From assembly GCA_021234155.1 (NCBI GenBank), contig JAJEKV010000035.1, positions 5,470,224 to 5,534,223 of the forward strand: a stretch of 64,000 nucleotides of DNA, given 5' to 3'. The DNA is from Isoetes taiwanensis (taxonomy: Eukaryota > Streptophyta > Lycopodiopsida > Isoetales > Isoetaceae). Position numbers and translations under genes: made by a program. This document shows, in pieces, positions 22,877 through 33,684 of this stretch (within the stretch, counting starts at the first letter, position 1; every line of letters starts with the position of its first letter). Under the pieces are notes generated by a model, which had not been told where the DNA came from, searched no databases, and saw only the letters and a list, made by a program, of their open reading frames with translations.

Positions 22877-23344
22877 CTAAGTTCTATACACAGGAACTTT
22901 CATATTTGCCATCATCTTCTGTTATGTTGAGAAAACTAGTCGATTGCTGCAAGTTTTTTCTTATTTACTTATTTTTTAATCTGAAGTGCATTTTGATACT
23001 CAAATTTCAGTATCACACAATGTCTTCTATTTCCAAGCACAATGTATATCATAAAGTACAAAATGTTCATCAATTGTTGCATGAAGAAGTTAAACTATTC
23101 TGTGAACTTGTTCTGTTATAAAGGATATCAATAGCTTTTCTTTTGATTCATGAAACAAAGCAGAAAGTGGAACATGTATGGAGACAAAAACTCTTGTATT
23201 ACATATCACAAGATATACAACCTGGTCATATCATATATGATGTCAATATATACAAGTCTGTTGTTCATGTTTTATATTAACATTAAATTACATTCAAAAT
23301 CTGGTCACAGCCGATGTGAAGCCAGTACATACTATTCTGTTGTT
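22877..23344. other. AT-rich spacer
   Basis: Non-coding spacer between the convergent transposase-like pseudogene and the phosphatase-like exon. Nothing else seen. Confidence 0.5.
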
Positions 23345-23958
23345 TCAATATGTTACTTTCTTGCAGCTTGTCCATAGCCTGGACATGCCATCTCTGTCCT
23401 TGTAGCCCTCTAAAAGCATTTGCCTCCAGACAGCTGTTGTTAGTACATCGGTCGGATTGCGTAAAGGATTCTGCTTCATATATTGTTGCAGGTCTGGTGC
23501 TATCAACAAACCCTCTAGCCATGGTTTCAGAAGTGTCAAGAGACCTGCGTCTTCAACATCACTTTCCTGCCATGAAGGTGGGCATATGCAATTTTCGTTG
23601 GGATTGAAGAGCATCTTGTACTCGGAGTCGTCTACTATTAGTGTGTTGCTCTCATTCCTGTCTGGATGCTTCTCGTATATAAACTCAATTGGCTTCAGAT
23701 ACAAAGGTTTGTCTTCAGAAGCTGCAATCTGGAAAGGCATCTCCAAACAGTGGCTTCCATCAAAGGTGAACCTTAAGTCCCTTATCTGCGTCATTGTGAA
23801 GATTTTATCCACTACTCTTGATAGGTTCCATGGAGCTATTGATGACCATATTCCTACTTCAAAGTGTTCAAATACAAATTCGAGGAATTCGTCTAGGTGG
23901 GGCCTTAAAAACAACACTTTCTTGCCTATTATGTCATAATTTCCAACTAGCTGATCAT
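23345..23958 (-). CDS. FCP1/NLI-interacting-factor-like HAD phosphatase, 3' exon
   Basis: Exon start at 23,958 after a TTTTGCTCAG acceptor, stop at 23,347-23,345, 204 residues. It shows the second part of the FCP1-homology fold: RPHLDEFLEFVFEHFEVGIWSS, then FDGSHC, KPLYLKPIEFIYEKH, the conserved SNTLIVDDSEYKMLFNP and a LEGLLIAPDLQQYMKQNP tail. In active members these HAD phosphatases remove phosphate from proteins such as the RNA polymerase II tail. The catalytic DxDx(T/V) motif normally lies before this part and is not in this exon. I did not find it in the next kilobase of the minus strand, so either an exon is further away or this is a truncated copy. It resembles the plant HAD branch with a divergent 'DLNG' motif rather than true CTD phosphatases. 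Confidence 0.65.
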
Positions 23959-26350
23959 CTGAGCAAAATATGATCCAGAGAAAACACAAGCATATTTCAC
24001 TATCAAAATAATCGCTTCAGGTATTTCAGATAAAGAAAAAAATTGTAGATAAAGGAAACAATTTAGATTTAAACCTGTATGGTCTGATGTAGCAGAGCAC
24101 CTTTAAATACTAAACCTTTTCATTTCCAGTTGCTTCTTCAGATCTCAATTTTCTAAGAAAAAATACCAATCACTTGGGAAATCTGGCATTATACTCTGCA
24201 AATATATGCAGTGCTGGTGATCCAAAGGGCTAGAAAAATAGTGGAACTTGAATCAAATAGCTACACAATATACAGATGAACAGAGTAATGATAGTTAAAG
24301 CAATCTGGACTCTAAGTGATAAGCAGCTCGGCTCTGGGCAGTAATTAGAAGAGAAATCTTAGTTCTGTATCTTGCCTATTGAGTTTGCGGTAATTTTAGG
24401 TGATTCAAGAATTGAGTCTACGAAGATGCACTTCAGAAATTCAAGCTCAGTGCTATGATTTTTTGCTTAAATTTACCCTTGCGAAGAGGCCTTGCAAGAG
24501 TTGAAGACTAAGCTTTTTGAAGGGGAATCCAGTCTGTCGGATTTGCAGGTATCAACCATAGTTTTCCTGGGGACATAGGGATGCTGGTGCAGAGATTTGG
24601 TGGTTTATTGGAGGAGCAGGATCAACAAGAACTTTCATGCATCAGGTCTGAAATCCCCAGCATAAAAAATTGCAGTAAAGGATGTATGCCCCAGACACGT
24701 ACCTAAACCTCTGGAAGAATCCCCGCAAGAAGTTGCAAAGGGCCATTGGAAGAAGCAGTCCCTGATCTTCAATCCGACAAAGATTTGTGTGCATTTCAGC
24801 AAGGATGCATTTTGCGGACAACTTGAATCGCGGCCAAAGAGGAGTCATATCATTATTATTTTTATTTTTTTTCAAGTACACGTGTTGCCCTCAAGGTTTT
24901 TGGGTTGCCCCTAGGGGGGCAAACCCTCGTTTATGTGGGTTTGTGGGATATACTGAGTATATGCTGGAATATACTCAGTATATGTTGATGACTGCTAAAA
25001 ACCCTTTGTTCCCTGTAAATGTTAGGTCAGTTGCGTTGTGGATCAAGGATGTTCTGGACCGGGTAACTGGCAGCTCCAATCTGATGGCTGAGAGCTCTTT
25101 TCTCCGACGCATCTGCATGCAAAGGGATGAGAAATACCTCAATGTAATGATATCGAAGAAAACAGGGTGGAAAAGCCTTATCTGCTATCGCCCCTGTTTT
25201 TATGATAAGCTCAAGGGAAATCCGCCTTGCAGAAGTTTACCCCTGTTTTCTACTTATCTGAAGTGCCGGACTACATCGCCGGAATTTTATCTAAAATGGA
25301 AAAAAATCACAATAAGAATCACAACAAAAGGGCTTTATCAGCATTCGATAAAGGGAAGATCATCGTTTCAAGGAAACCTCGTTCAAACTTGCTTTCCGAC
25401 ATGTATTCCGGCATGAGGAAGGATGTTGAGAGAAGTAGGATCAGAATAGGAGGTTTCCGTCGCCATAGCTGCATGCAATATGTTATAACCAGAGTAATCT
25501 TTTTAAAAATGACAATAGCATAAAAAAACCCAGGAAAATCTTACTTGTTGATTCCATCGCAGTAGCTGCTTACAGAGGCCAGCCATCTAGTCCAGCGGCA
25601 ATGGCCTCAGTAACAGAGCTCAGCTTGAGCTTATAGCATCAGAGAGGAACAGAGCAAAAAGTTACAGAGATCCTTTATTTGCTGAGTCTAAGGCGATCAT
25701 AGACTGGAGTGGGCGTCCGATGGAGACCATGGAGTTTGCTTCAGGCATCTCTGAAAAAAAAGGGAAAGCATGAATGAACTAAGCGCATCATCAAGGTTCT
25801 TTGCCTTTGCATAATAATCCGGAACCTGTACAGATGCATGAGGTGGATCACCTGTTCAAAACAAAGATTTCATCAGAGATTCTCATTCAATAAGTTAAAT
25901 AGAAGAGTAGATCTACCTTATTTGAAAGCGCCGAACTCCATCGCTCATTGCTTAAGATCCCTTTCTTTTGGAAATCCAGGCCGGATTTGAAGTCTCAGTT
26001 TTATAAGGAAGTATACACATGCATTGAGACATGCAAAAGGCCGAAATGGACATGCAAGGCTAGTACACATGCAGGCTGCATGGAGCAGATTGGTGATCGG
26101 AGGAAGCGCCATAGCTGGAGCTTCAATTCAGAATGCACCGGAACAGGACTCGTCGCCATGGACATGGCGCCCCAGATGACAAATGAAAAAGCGCAAGGCC
26201 CATCACTCCTTGCCAGTTTCGTACTGCCAGCTGGACCTCCTGCCATTATTTTTTCGTATGCTGACAGCCTGGTAGGGTCTTTTTATTATTGCTGCACGAG
26301 TCTACCTACCCGTTATTTTCCCGTTGAAGCCCTTCTTTTATGGTGATAAC
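23959..26350. other. No gene supported
   Basis: Mostly AT-rich, low-complexity spacer. A 209-codon frame at 24,787-25,416 has no ATG start and no recognisable domain. The palindromic ACTGAGTATATGCTGG / ATATACTCAGTATATG pair near 24,950-24,985 is the only local structure noted. Confidence 0.45.
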
Positions 26351-26724
26351 TTTTTAAGGTAAGATTTCCAATTTAAACAATGTTAGGTTTCCACGTTTTT
26401 GGCCCTAGTGGATGTTGACATGTATTTTTGGCCGAGGTGGAGGTATGAATCCCCCTAGCCGTTTTTTCCAAATTATCCCTCTATAGAGGTTGGTGTTTTT
26501 TCTACTAATCCCCCTTGCCTTAATGCGTTAAGGGCATTGGTCCCAATGTTTAGGGGCTTTAGTTTGAGGGCTCAATCGCGTATGTGGTATTAGGCCCCCC
26601 CTTGGAGGTGGTGGTATGATCTTTTTGTAGGTTTTTGGTGCCCCTCTATTCATGGTGGAGGTACGAGTGGCTCCGTGAATACATTGGCTACCTATGTAGT
26701 ATTCTTTTATGTTCTATATATCTT

Positions 26725-26803
26725 GTTGCCTAGCCTTAGTGGTTATGGTGTTTAGGTAAGGGGCATGCCTCAAGGTTAGTGATCATGGGTTCAAACCTTT
26801 ATT
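26725..26803 (+). repeat. Possible tRNA-derived SINE head (Pol III A and B boxes)
   Basis: TAGCCTTAGTGG (26,731-26,742) fits the A box and GGGTTCAAACC (26,788-26,798) fits the B box of an internal RNA polymerase III promoter, at a spacing usual for tRNA-related SINEs. The intervening sequence does not fold into a convincing tRNA, so I do not call a tRNA gene. The 3' end of the element and target duplications were not located. A short direct repeat (ACTTGGTGGAGGTAAG) follows at about 26,815-26,846. Confidence 0.4.
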
Positions 26804-26849
26804 ATGTATGACGCACTTGGTGGAGGTAAGACTTGGTGGAGGTAAGGAG

Positions 26850-27863
26850 GTAAGAGTCCCCAAGTGCTATGGCTATGTTAGTGCTATTGTTGCAGTCAAA
26901 GTGCAAATCCTTCTTCTCCAAATTTCTTGGTTTTGGTAATAGATGGTTTTAGAGGTGAACATTTGAGATCAATGCACAATCCAATTAATGTTATTGAGGG
27001 GAATTGAATTGACAATATTGTGTTGTGTTTCATACATGTGTTCATGGATGATTGACATATTATATAGAATAACAATCCTAAGTGCAAGTGCTTCCTAAGG
27101 CCAATGGCATTATGGGGCATGAAGCATTCATTCTATGTGCCTCCAAATGACATGTCAGCAACATGAGTAACATGGTTATTCATAAAGGCCCAAAAGCAGG
27201 AGGATTTAAGCCACTTCACCCTCTGGCCATGGAAGGCAACCCTCTGTGCGCAGCACCTTGTTTTTTTAGACTGAAATATTACATCAAACAAAAAATCAAA
27301 CTGGCTTATATATGCATGATGACTTCAATGATCATTGTTGCCCACTAATTTTTGACCTTATGACTTTAATGATCGTTGTTGGTATGGAGCAAATTTCGGG
27401 GTGAAGAAAGTCTTACTAGTTGATTTAGCACATGGCTGAAAGATTTGTGTATTTGTTTGAAAGCTTTAAAAATCTATTTCATATGGAAACATTGAGAGAT
27501 TTTTGGGTTGGGTTAAAAAGTTCTTCCCAAGAGGGTTGTGGATGTGCTTACTCCTGGTTAATAAGAGCATCGTGGATGTGCTTACTCCCTATTAGTCTCC
27601 GTGGACGATAAAAACAAATTTCATTCAACTGAGACAAATATCTTGCATGGACCATAGTGATAAAAACAAATTCCATTCAATTGTGATGAATAACAAATTC
27701 CATTGCATAGACCATATTGATAAAAACAAATTCATTCAATTGTTGTGATGAATATCAAATTCCGTTCAATTGTGAGGACTATCCTGCATGGACCATACGA
27801 CTGAAACAATTGCAAACTCACTTTAAAATGTCGGATTGTTTTACATTTTCCCATAATCCCATA
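26850..27863. promoter_or_regulatory. Upstream region of the receptor-like gene
   Basis: AT-rich, no ORF of interest. Directly before the gene (about 27,600-27,780) a short motif, roughly ACAAATTCCATTCAATTGTGATGAATA, occurs three times in diverged form; it may have arisen by slippage. I see no convincing TATA box that can be tied to the start. Confidence 0.35.
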
Positions 27864-30800
27864 ATGGCGATATCCATCCCCTCGCTGTTGTTGTTTTGCA
27901 TCTGCTATCTTACTCATTTTTCGGCAGTGGCAGTCCTCCAACAATTCGAGCAGGATGCAGAGATTTTGCTGTTATTCAAGGCCGGCATAACCGACGATCC
28001 TTTTGGTGCGTTGACAGGTTGGAGCTATAATACCTCTGCTAATGCATGCAATTGGACAGGGGTTGCATGCACATCTGCTGGTAGAGTCGTGAATTTGACA
28101 CTGCCAGAAATGCTTCTGGCCGGCTCTATTGCACCAGAAATTGGACAGCTTTCGTCTCTCCAATATCTGCACCTGGGCGGCAACAAATTTAAAGGCGGTA
28201 TTCCTTCCTCTGTTGGTGCTCTTCAAAGTTTACAGTATATAAATATGTCCAGAAACTCTCTCTCCGGTAATATTCCTCCCTCTCTTGGCAATTGTTCATC
28301 TCTCATAGGATTGAGGCTGTATTACAATAATCTAAGTGGCATAATACCTTCGGAGCTGGGAAGTCTTCACAGACTTCAGGTTCTGTTCTTACATTCCAAC
28401 GACCTGTCAGGAAGTATACCGCCTCAGTTGGGGAGTCTTCAGAGTTTACAGGATCTAGTCCTAGACGCTAATGAGCTAACTGGTGAAGTGCCATTTGAGC
28501 TGGGGAGTCTTCAGAATTTGTACTATTTAAGTTTGTCAAGCAACAAATTGAAAGGAAATATTCCTGCTTCTCTTGGAAATTGTTCCTCTTTAGCATTTCT
28601 GTATCTGGATGGCAATCAATTAACAGGAAATATGCCACCTCAGTTGGGTAGTCTTCAGAGTTTACAGGATCTAGTCCTAGACGCTAATGAGCTAACTGGT
28701 GAAGTGCCATTTGAGCTGGGGAGTCTTCAGAATTTGTACTTTTTAAGTTTGTCAAGCAACAAATTGAAAGGAAATATTCCTGCTTCTCTTGGAAATTGTT
28801 CCTCTTTAGCATTTCTGCATCTGGATGGCAATCAATTAACAGGAAATGTGCCACCTCAGTTGGGGAGTCTTCAGAGTTTACAGGATCTAGTCCTAGACGC
28901 TAACTATCTCTCCGGTAATATTCCTCCCTCTCTTGGCAATTGTTCATCTCTCATAGGATTGAGGCTGCATCACAATAATCTAAGTGGCATAATACCTTCG
29001 GAGCTGGGAAATCTTCACAGACTTCAGGTTCTGCTCTTATATTCCAACAACCTGTCAGGAAGTATACCACCTCAGTTGGGGAGTCTTCAGAGTTTACGGT
29101 TTCTATATTTGTCCTACAACAGTCTCGGCGGAAGTATTCCCACTACTCTTGGTAACTTGTCATCTCTCACAACTCTATGGTTGGGTAACAACCCCCCTTT
29201 ATTTGGCAGAATTCCAAGCGAGTTAGGGAGGCTCAAACATCTTCAGCGCCTTTCTCTATATGGATATAATAAATTGAGAGGACCTCTACCAGAGGACCTT
29301 GCAAACTGCACTGAGCTGTATTGGGTGGACACTGCTGGAAGTCTGCTAAGTGGAAGATTTCCTTACTTCCTTCTCAAGCTGCCAGAAATATCAACAATTT
29401 CTTTGTCTGAATATGACGCCGCAGGGCAACGGTTCCCACATGAAATTTGGAATATTACAAAGCTTCAATATTTTTCCATAGATTTTGCTGGCCTAATTGG
29501 TGGCACGATGCCAAAAGAAATTGGAAATTTGACATCTCTTTCGTCACTTGAGGTGGATTCTAGTTCATTTGAAGGCATAAGCATACCAGAAGAATTGGGC
29601 AACTGTATCAGCCTTCGGAGCCTGAGAATTAGTGGCTGTGACTTCAAAGGTACGCTGCCTTCTTCTCTAGGAAAGCTTTCGCAACTAGAAACATTTACTG
29701 CAGCAAATAACATGTTTCATGGGAGCATCCCAGAATCATTAGGGAATTGTACGAGTCTGAAACAACTCCGTTTAAATAATAATCTGCTCTCAGGAAGCAT
29801 ACCCTCTTCATTTGGGAATTTTTCCCAACTTCAATACCTCTATCTATTCAGCAACTCTCTTAATGGTTCTGTGCCTTCCAGTTTTGGAGCCCTGCAGAAC
29901 TTGCTTCAGTTAGATCTTCACGATAACCAACTCTCTGGTCAAATCCCTGGTAGCCTTGGCAATTGTACCTCTCTACAACAACTTGCTTTATCTTCCAATA
30001 ATTTGACGGGGAGGATCCCTGAAGCTCTTAGCAATTGCTCAAATCTACAGGTGCTGAGCTTGTCTAATAATTCCTTGCAAGGATCTGTACCTGCAAGTCT
30101 AGAAATTTGTGCACAATTACAGAGACTTGATCTAGGGAACAATCAGCTAAGTGGGAAGCTTGAAATTAATTTCACTAAGTTGCAATCCTTACTAGTTGTA
30201 TCGGTTCCGCAAAGTAATCTAGTAGGCGAGGTGCCTCTATCTCTGGAGAAATGCTCAAGGTTGCAGCTTCTAGACTTGAGAAGGAATAACCTTACTGGAA
30301 TTATACCTGCATTTCTTGGGCAGATGCCAGATCTTAAGGTGCTGAGCTTGAGTTATAACTTACTTGAAGGACCCTTCCCGGCTTGGACAGTGAATATGAA
30401 AAATCTTCAAGTGTTAGCGTTATCAAACAACATGCTGGAAGGTGAAATTCCTGCACATATGGACAAAATGGAAAGTTTATTTTTTAGTGAAGACAAAAAC
30501 AGCTCTGCACGTTTCGATAATGAAGACATATTATATCAAGACATTTTTCTACCTAAAGGTAGATCAATTGAGCCTTTTACATATGTGCTCAAAACTACTA
30601 CGCTCATTGATTTATCAAGCAATAGATTGGTGGGAAAAATTCCTCAAGACATTGGAAAGCTCACAGGGTTGCGTTACCTCAGTCTGTCAAATAACAATAT
30701 CTCTGGCTCTATTCCGACAAGCCTGGGAAACTTGGCCATTTTGGAGACCATGTACCTACAGAACAACAAATTGACTGGCAGAATTCCTAGTGAGCTTGTT

Positions 30801-31079
30801 CACATGCGCAGCTTAGCAAACTTTAATGTATCATTCAACGACTTGGACGGGCTTATTCCAACAGGTGGTCAATTCAACACATTTACAAACTCTAGTTACA
30901 TAGGTAATGCTGGTTTGTGTGGTTCCCCTTTGCCCAGTTGCAATAAATCATCTACACTACAAGAACCACACAAACAGATGTCGTGGAAAACTCTGGCAGA
31001 AAAGATGTCTATTGTTGCATTTGTACTCGGAAACTTGATAGGCTTATCGCTAGCTCTTTATGCAGTTTTGTTGTTCTAG
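27864..31079 (+). CDS. LRR receptor-like protein (RLP), 1071 residues
   Basis: Intronless. I chose the ATG at 27,864 because it begins a typical signal peptide (MAISIPSLLLFCICYLTHFSAV); the frame is open a further 49 codons upstream, with one other ATG at 27,828 that has no leader behind it. Order: signal peptide (1-26), N-terminal cap with NACNWTGVACT (about 50-65), more than thirty extracellular LRRs of the plant LxxNxLxGxIPxxLG type, an island-like stretch with FFSEDKNSSARF and YQDIFLPKGR (about 870-910), a short block of LRRs (LSLSNNNISGSIP), a C-terminal cap (NAGLCGSPLPSC), then one membrane segment forming the last 24 residues. There is no kinase and practically no cytoplasmic tail, so signalling would need a partner kinase such as SOBIR1 or BAK1 types. 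RLPs act at the plasma membrane in pathogen perception or development. LRRs near residues 185-350 are recent duplications. Confidence 0.92.
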   Translation: MAISIPSLLLFCICYLTHFSAVAVLQQFEQDAEILLLFKAGITDDPFGALTGWSYNTSANACNWTGVACTSAGRVVNLTLPEMLLAGSIAPEIGQLSSLQYLHLGGNKFKGGIPSSVGALQSLQYINMSRNSLSGNIPPSLGNCSSLIGLRLYYNNLSGIIPSELGSLHRLQVLFLHSNDLSGSIPPQLGSLQSLQDLVLDANELTGEVPFELGSLQNLYYLSLSSNKLKGNIPASLGNCSSLAFLYLDGNQLTGNMPPQLGSLQSLQDLVLDANELTGEVPFELGSLQNLYFLSLSSNKLKGNIPASLGNCSSLAFLHLDGNQLTGNVPPQLGSLQSLQDLVLDANYLSGNIPPSLGNCSSLIGLRLHHNNLSGIIPSELGNLHRLQVLLLYSNNLSGSIPPQLGSLQSLRFLYLSYNSLGGSIPTTLGNLSSLTTLWLGNNPPLFGRIPSELGRLKHLQRLSLYGYNKLRGPLPEDLANCTELYWVDTAGSLLSGRFPYFLLKLPEISTISLSEYDAAGQRFPHEIWNITKLQYFSIDFAGLIGGTMPKEIGNLTSLSSLEVDSSSFEGISIPEELGNCISLRSLRISGCDFKGTLPSSLGKLSQLETFTAANNMFHGSIPESLGNCTSLKQLRLNNNLLSGSIPSSFGNFSQLQYLYLFSNSLNGSVPSSFGALQNLLQLDLHDNQLSGQIPGSLGNCTSLQQLALSSNNLTGRIPEALSNCSNLQVLSLSNNSLQGSVPASLEICAQLQRLDLGNNQLSGKLEINFTKLQSLLVVSVPQSNLVGEVPLSLEKCSRLQLLDLRRNNLTGIIPAFLGQMPDLKVLSLSYNLLEGPFPAWTVNMKNLQVLALSNNMLEGEIPAHMDKMESLFFSEDKNSSARFDNEDILYQDIFLPKGRSIEPFTYVLKTTTLIDLSSNRLVGKIPQDIGKLTGLRYLSLSNNNISGSIPTSLGNLAILETMYLQNNKLTGRIPSELVHMRSLANFNVSFNDLDGLIPTGGQFNTFTNSSYIGNAGLCGSPLPSCNKSSTLQEPHKQMSWKTLAEKMSIVAFVLGNLIGLSLALYAVLLF
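28260..28910 (+). repeat. Near-identical LRR-encoding tandem duplications
   Basis: A 216-bp unit (exactly three LRRs) starting at CCTCAGTTGG repeats at 28,422 and 28,638, with a third partial copy at 28,854. A larger 648-bp offset (3 x 216) brings back CTCTCCGGTAATATTCC at 28,260 and 28,908. Differences are a handful of bases, including neighbouring synonymous and non-synonymous changes. Reading frame is kept throughout, consistent with unequal crossing-over inside the gene. Confidence 0.9.
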
Positions 31080-31586
31080 ATCGATAACATCTTTGTATTT
31101 GCTAGAAACAGTCTAACTAAATAAAAATAAGTTGCTCTACCAAGCTGTAGAAGATATGGGAGCTACTTGGACTTGTTTTTATGTTTTTACATGACATTTA
31201 GCATACACTTAAAGTAGGAAATTCAGACTAGCCACCCAAAAATGAGCCAAGCTTATTTTCTCTTTCCACCTCTCCCAACTGTGCGTGATAATAAATGAAG
31301 TCAATTTTGTGCAATAAAGACTGTCATTCCTCTTTTTTTTCAAAGACAAAATTGTACACCGATTTAACTAATTGAATACCGTAAAGCATTAGCTTTTGTA
31401 TTCTGAGTTGGGTCATTGAATGTGCTTCAATTTTGACCTGGGGTTGGATTGCTAAGTCCAATTTAGCCTTCTGAAGTGCTATGAATAGCTTGAGAAAAAG
31501 GATTTGGGTCTTGCAAGAATTGGCTTGCAGTTCTGCTTGTTCGTTTCTGCTTGGCAGAGTCAAATCCTTCGATTGCTGAATGAGCA
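31080..31586. other. 3' flank of the RLP gene
   Basis: AT-rich, with an AATAAAAATAA stretch near 31,120 that could serve polyadenylation. No gene seen. Confidence 0.4.
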
Positions 31587-31802
31587 CATTATATCAAGAC
31601 ATTTTTCTACCTATCAAAGGTAGATCACTTGAGCCATTTAAATATGTGCTCGAAAATACAAGGCTCAGTGGTTTATCAAGCAATAGGTTGGTGGGAAAAA
31701 TTCCTCAAGATCTTGGAAACCTCACAGGGTTATCTCAGTCTGTCTAATAACAATATCTCTGGCTCTATTCCAACAAGCCTGGTAAACTTGGCCATTTTGG
31801 AG
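31587..31802 (+). pseudogene. Truncated duplicate of the RLP 3' region
   Basis: Nearly identical to about 30,530-30,746 of the intact gene: it repeats the YQDIFLP island, the LSGLSSNRLVGKIP repeat and the LSLSNNNISGSIPTSL repeat. A 7-bp loss within the CACAGGGTT...CTCAGTCTG segment breaks the frame. The similarity stops abruptly at ATTTTGGAG, and 28 bp later the GAPN pseudogene begins. Confidence 0.88.
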
Positions 31803-31830
31803 CAGATGGATTTTATCTTTCCATGCTATT

Positions 31831-32675
31831 GTTTTTGAGGAAATTAAAGACAGAGATGTGTATAAATATTACTTTGATGGTGAATGGAAGACATCTGTTT
31901 TTGACAAATCTGTAAACATCATAATCCTGCAACCAGGAAAACTCAGTACAAGGTTCAAGGTTAGGATTCAAATCTGTGTTGAAGTTTGACATGTCTAGTG
32001 TCCTTTGCATGGTTAAGTATTTTTATTGGATACCATCCCTGAGTTGTACAGGTTTTATGTTGTTTGTTATCCTCCACATGCACACAAGAGGAACTAAACA
32101 GAGTCATTTAGAGTGCCAAGGTTGCAGAGAAATCATGGGCTAAGTTTCCATTGTGAAAACGAGCTGAGCTTTTGCATAAAGCTGCAGCTCTACTTAAAGA
32201 CCACAAAGACCCAATTGTAGAACGCCTTTTCAAGGAAGTTGCTAAATCCGCCAAAGATGCCGTCTCAGAGGTTCTTACACTTTTGAGCTTAAAAATGCTG
32301 TAATGTTTTTCATAAAGTTGATGAATTGAACTTATTCTTGAAGTTTGTGGCAGTTACTTTGCTCTGGAGTTATAATTTCTTATACAACTGAAGAGGATGT
32401 AAGAAATCTTTTGGAGGGTAAATTCCTTGTGTTGGACAGCTTACCAGGAAATGACAGGAATAGATTGTGCCTGTCTTCCAAGGCATTTACAAGAATTGTG
32501 TTACTGAAAATCCACATTTAATATTGTACAGCAGTTGAAAAGACTCCAGGCATGAATCTTGTAAATTCCACTAGGGATTGTGCCTTTATTCAATTACCCT
32601 GTCAACTTTGCAGTCTCTAAGATTTTCCATGCACTTATTGCAGGGAATGTGCTTGTTCTTAAGCCTCCAACACAG
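31831..32675 (+). pseudogene. GAPN (NADP-dependent non-phosphorylating GAPDH, ALDH11) pseudogene
   Basis: Pieces follow the plant GAPN N-terminal half in order. First VFEEIKDRDVYKYY with FDGEWKTSVFDKSVNI (31,831-31,935). Then, after a small frame change and an intron, KRAELLHKAAALLKDH and KEVAKSAKDAVSEV (about 32,160-32,270). After another intron closed by TTTGTGGCAG, TEEDVRNLLEGKFLVLDSLPGNDR (about 32,385-32,460). Finally FNYPVNFAVSKI and AGNVLVLKPPTQ (about 32,595-32,675) with a GTATGG donor. The functional enzyme oxidises glyceraldehyde 3-phosphate to 3-phosphoglycerate in the cytosol, giving NADPH. Stops, frameshifts, lost residues and the absence of the catalytic C-terminal half rule out function. 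The kept introns mean it arose by DNA duplication. Confidence 0.85.
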
Positions 32676-32953
32676 GTATGGACATATGGTACATCCTATG
32701 TCTATAGGTCCCATCTCATGTCTTTTTATGCTTTAAGGAGCTAATGTTTCTTTCCATGCACTATATATAGGGGCTCTTTGTAGCCAATCCTACTTCCTGC
32801 TGCTGTTTTGCTCCACAACCCTTTTTTTTTGTGCCATGGAAGAACAGAGGCCAGCAACAACGAAATCAGTTGTATTTCTAACAGCTTTTTTAATTGTATT
32901 ACTTGAGTTTAATTGATGTCACACATTAAAGCATATTAATTGTCCCTTTCTTA

Positions 32954-33042
32954 CAGTTGAATGATTGATTTTTTTTTTTTGTTGAAGGACGTCAGACTTT
33001 ATTCAATCAAAGAGTCAAATACAAAGAGTCAGTTGAATGATT
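32954..33042 (-). mobile_element. 63-bp retroposed fragment with 13-bp target duplication
   Basis: CAGTTGAATGATT occurs at 32,954-32,966 and 33,030-33,042, flanking a 63-bp insert. Read on the minus strand, the insert has an AATAAA signal and ends in CCTTCAAC followed by an A-run (32,980-32,969). This is the signature of a severely 5'-truncated LINE or LINE-mobilised RNA. The 3' end CCTTCAAC(A)n resembles the CCTTCAATC(A)n end of the full-length LINE at 7.5 kb. Confidence 0.75.
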
Positions 33043-33684
33043 TATTGCATAGGAACGAAGTTGTGTTGTAAAGATTGTGGCCAGTGGAAGTGGCTGAGTG
33101 CAGCGTTGGGGAAACCTTTTTCCTTCTATCGGAAAATTTCCTGTAGTTTTCTCATTCAATCGGAAATTATGATTTTGAATCGGATCGTTCCTGCAAACAA
33201 AATGCATAGCCGGATCCTATTGTCCTAAGACAAAAAATAAAAGATTTAAAGTATACTACAATCAATTCATTGCCACTATTCAACAAGTACTCAAATAGCT
33301 ACAATATCACATCAAAACCAAATCAAAATGCTACATTGAGGAATTGCCATATAAATAATAATAGAAGTAGACTCTAAATATCATATCACATTGAACTTAC
33401 TCAAAATCAGGATATGAAGTTCAAAAAAAGTGCCTTTACATAATCTAGCAACATAGATAAAATCCGTACGTATCATATCATAATGTTTTAGAGTTAATAG
33501 AATAAGAACTTAAGCAAAATCACAATGTCAAGGTAAAAAAAAGTTTGTCTCATCATAACAAGTTCACGATAAGTCTTCACCTACCTCTTCAATAAGCATG
33601 TTGTCTTCTTGAAATCTCCTCTCGCGCTTCTCAAGTGGGCATCCCGTAAAGATTTGTCGATATTGCACGCTATTCCGCCACAAG
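33043..33684. other. No gene seen
   Basis: AT-rich. Probably includes the 3' flank of the hAT remnant that follows on the minus strand. Confidence 0.4.

Noticed and set aside
24787-25416. 209-codon plus-strand frame
   Set aside because: No ATG start, no domain, composition changes along its length; probably chance.
26731-26803. tRNA gene
   Set aside because: A and B boxes are present but no acceptable cloverleaf stems could be drawn; treated as SINE-like.
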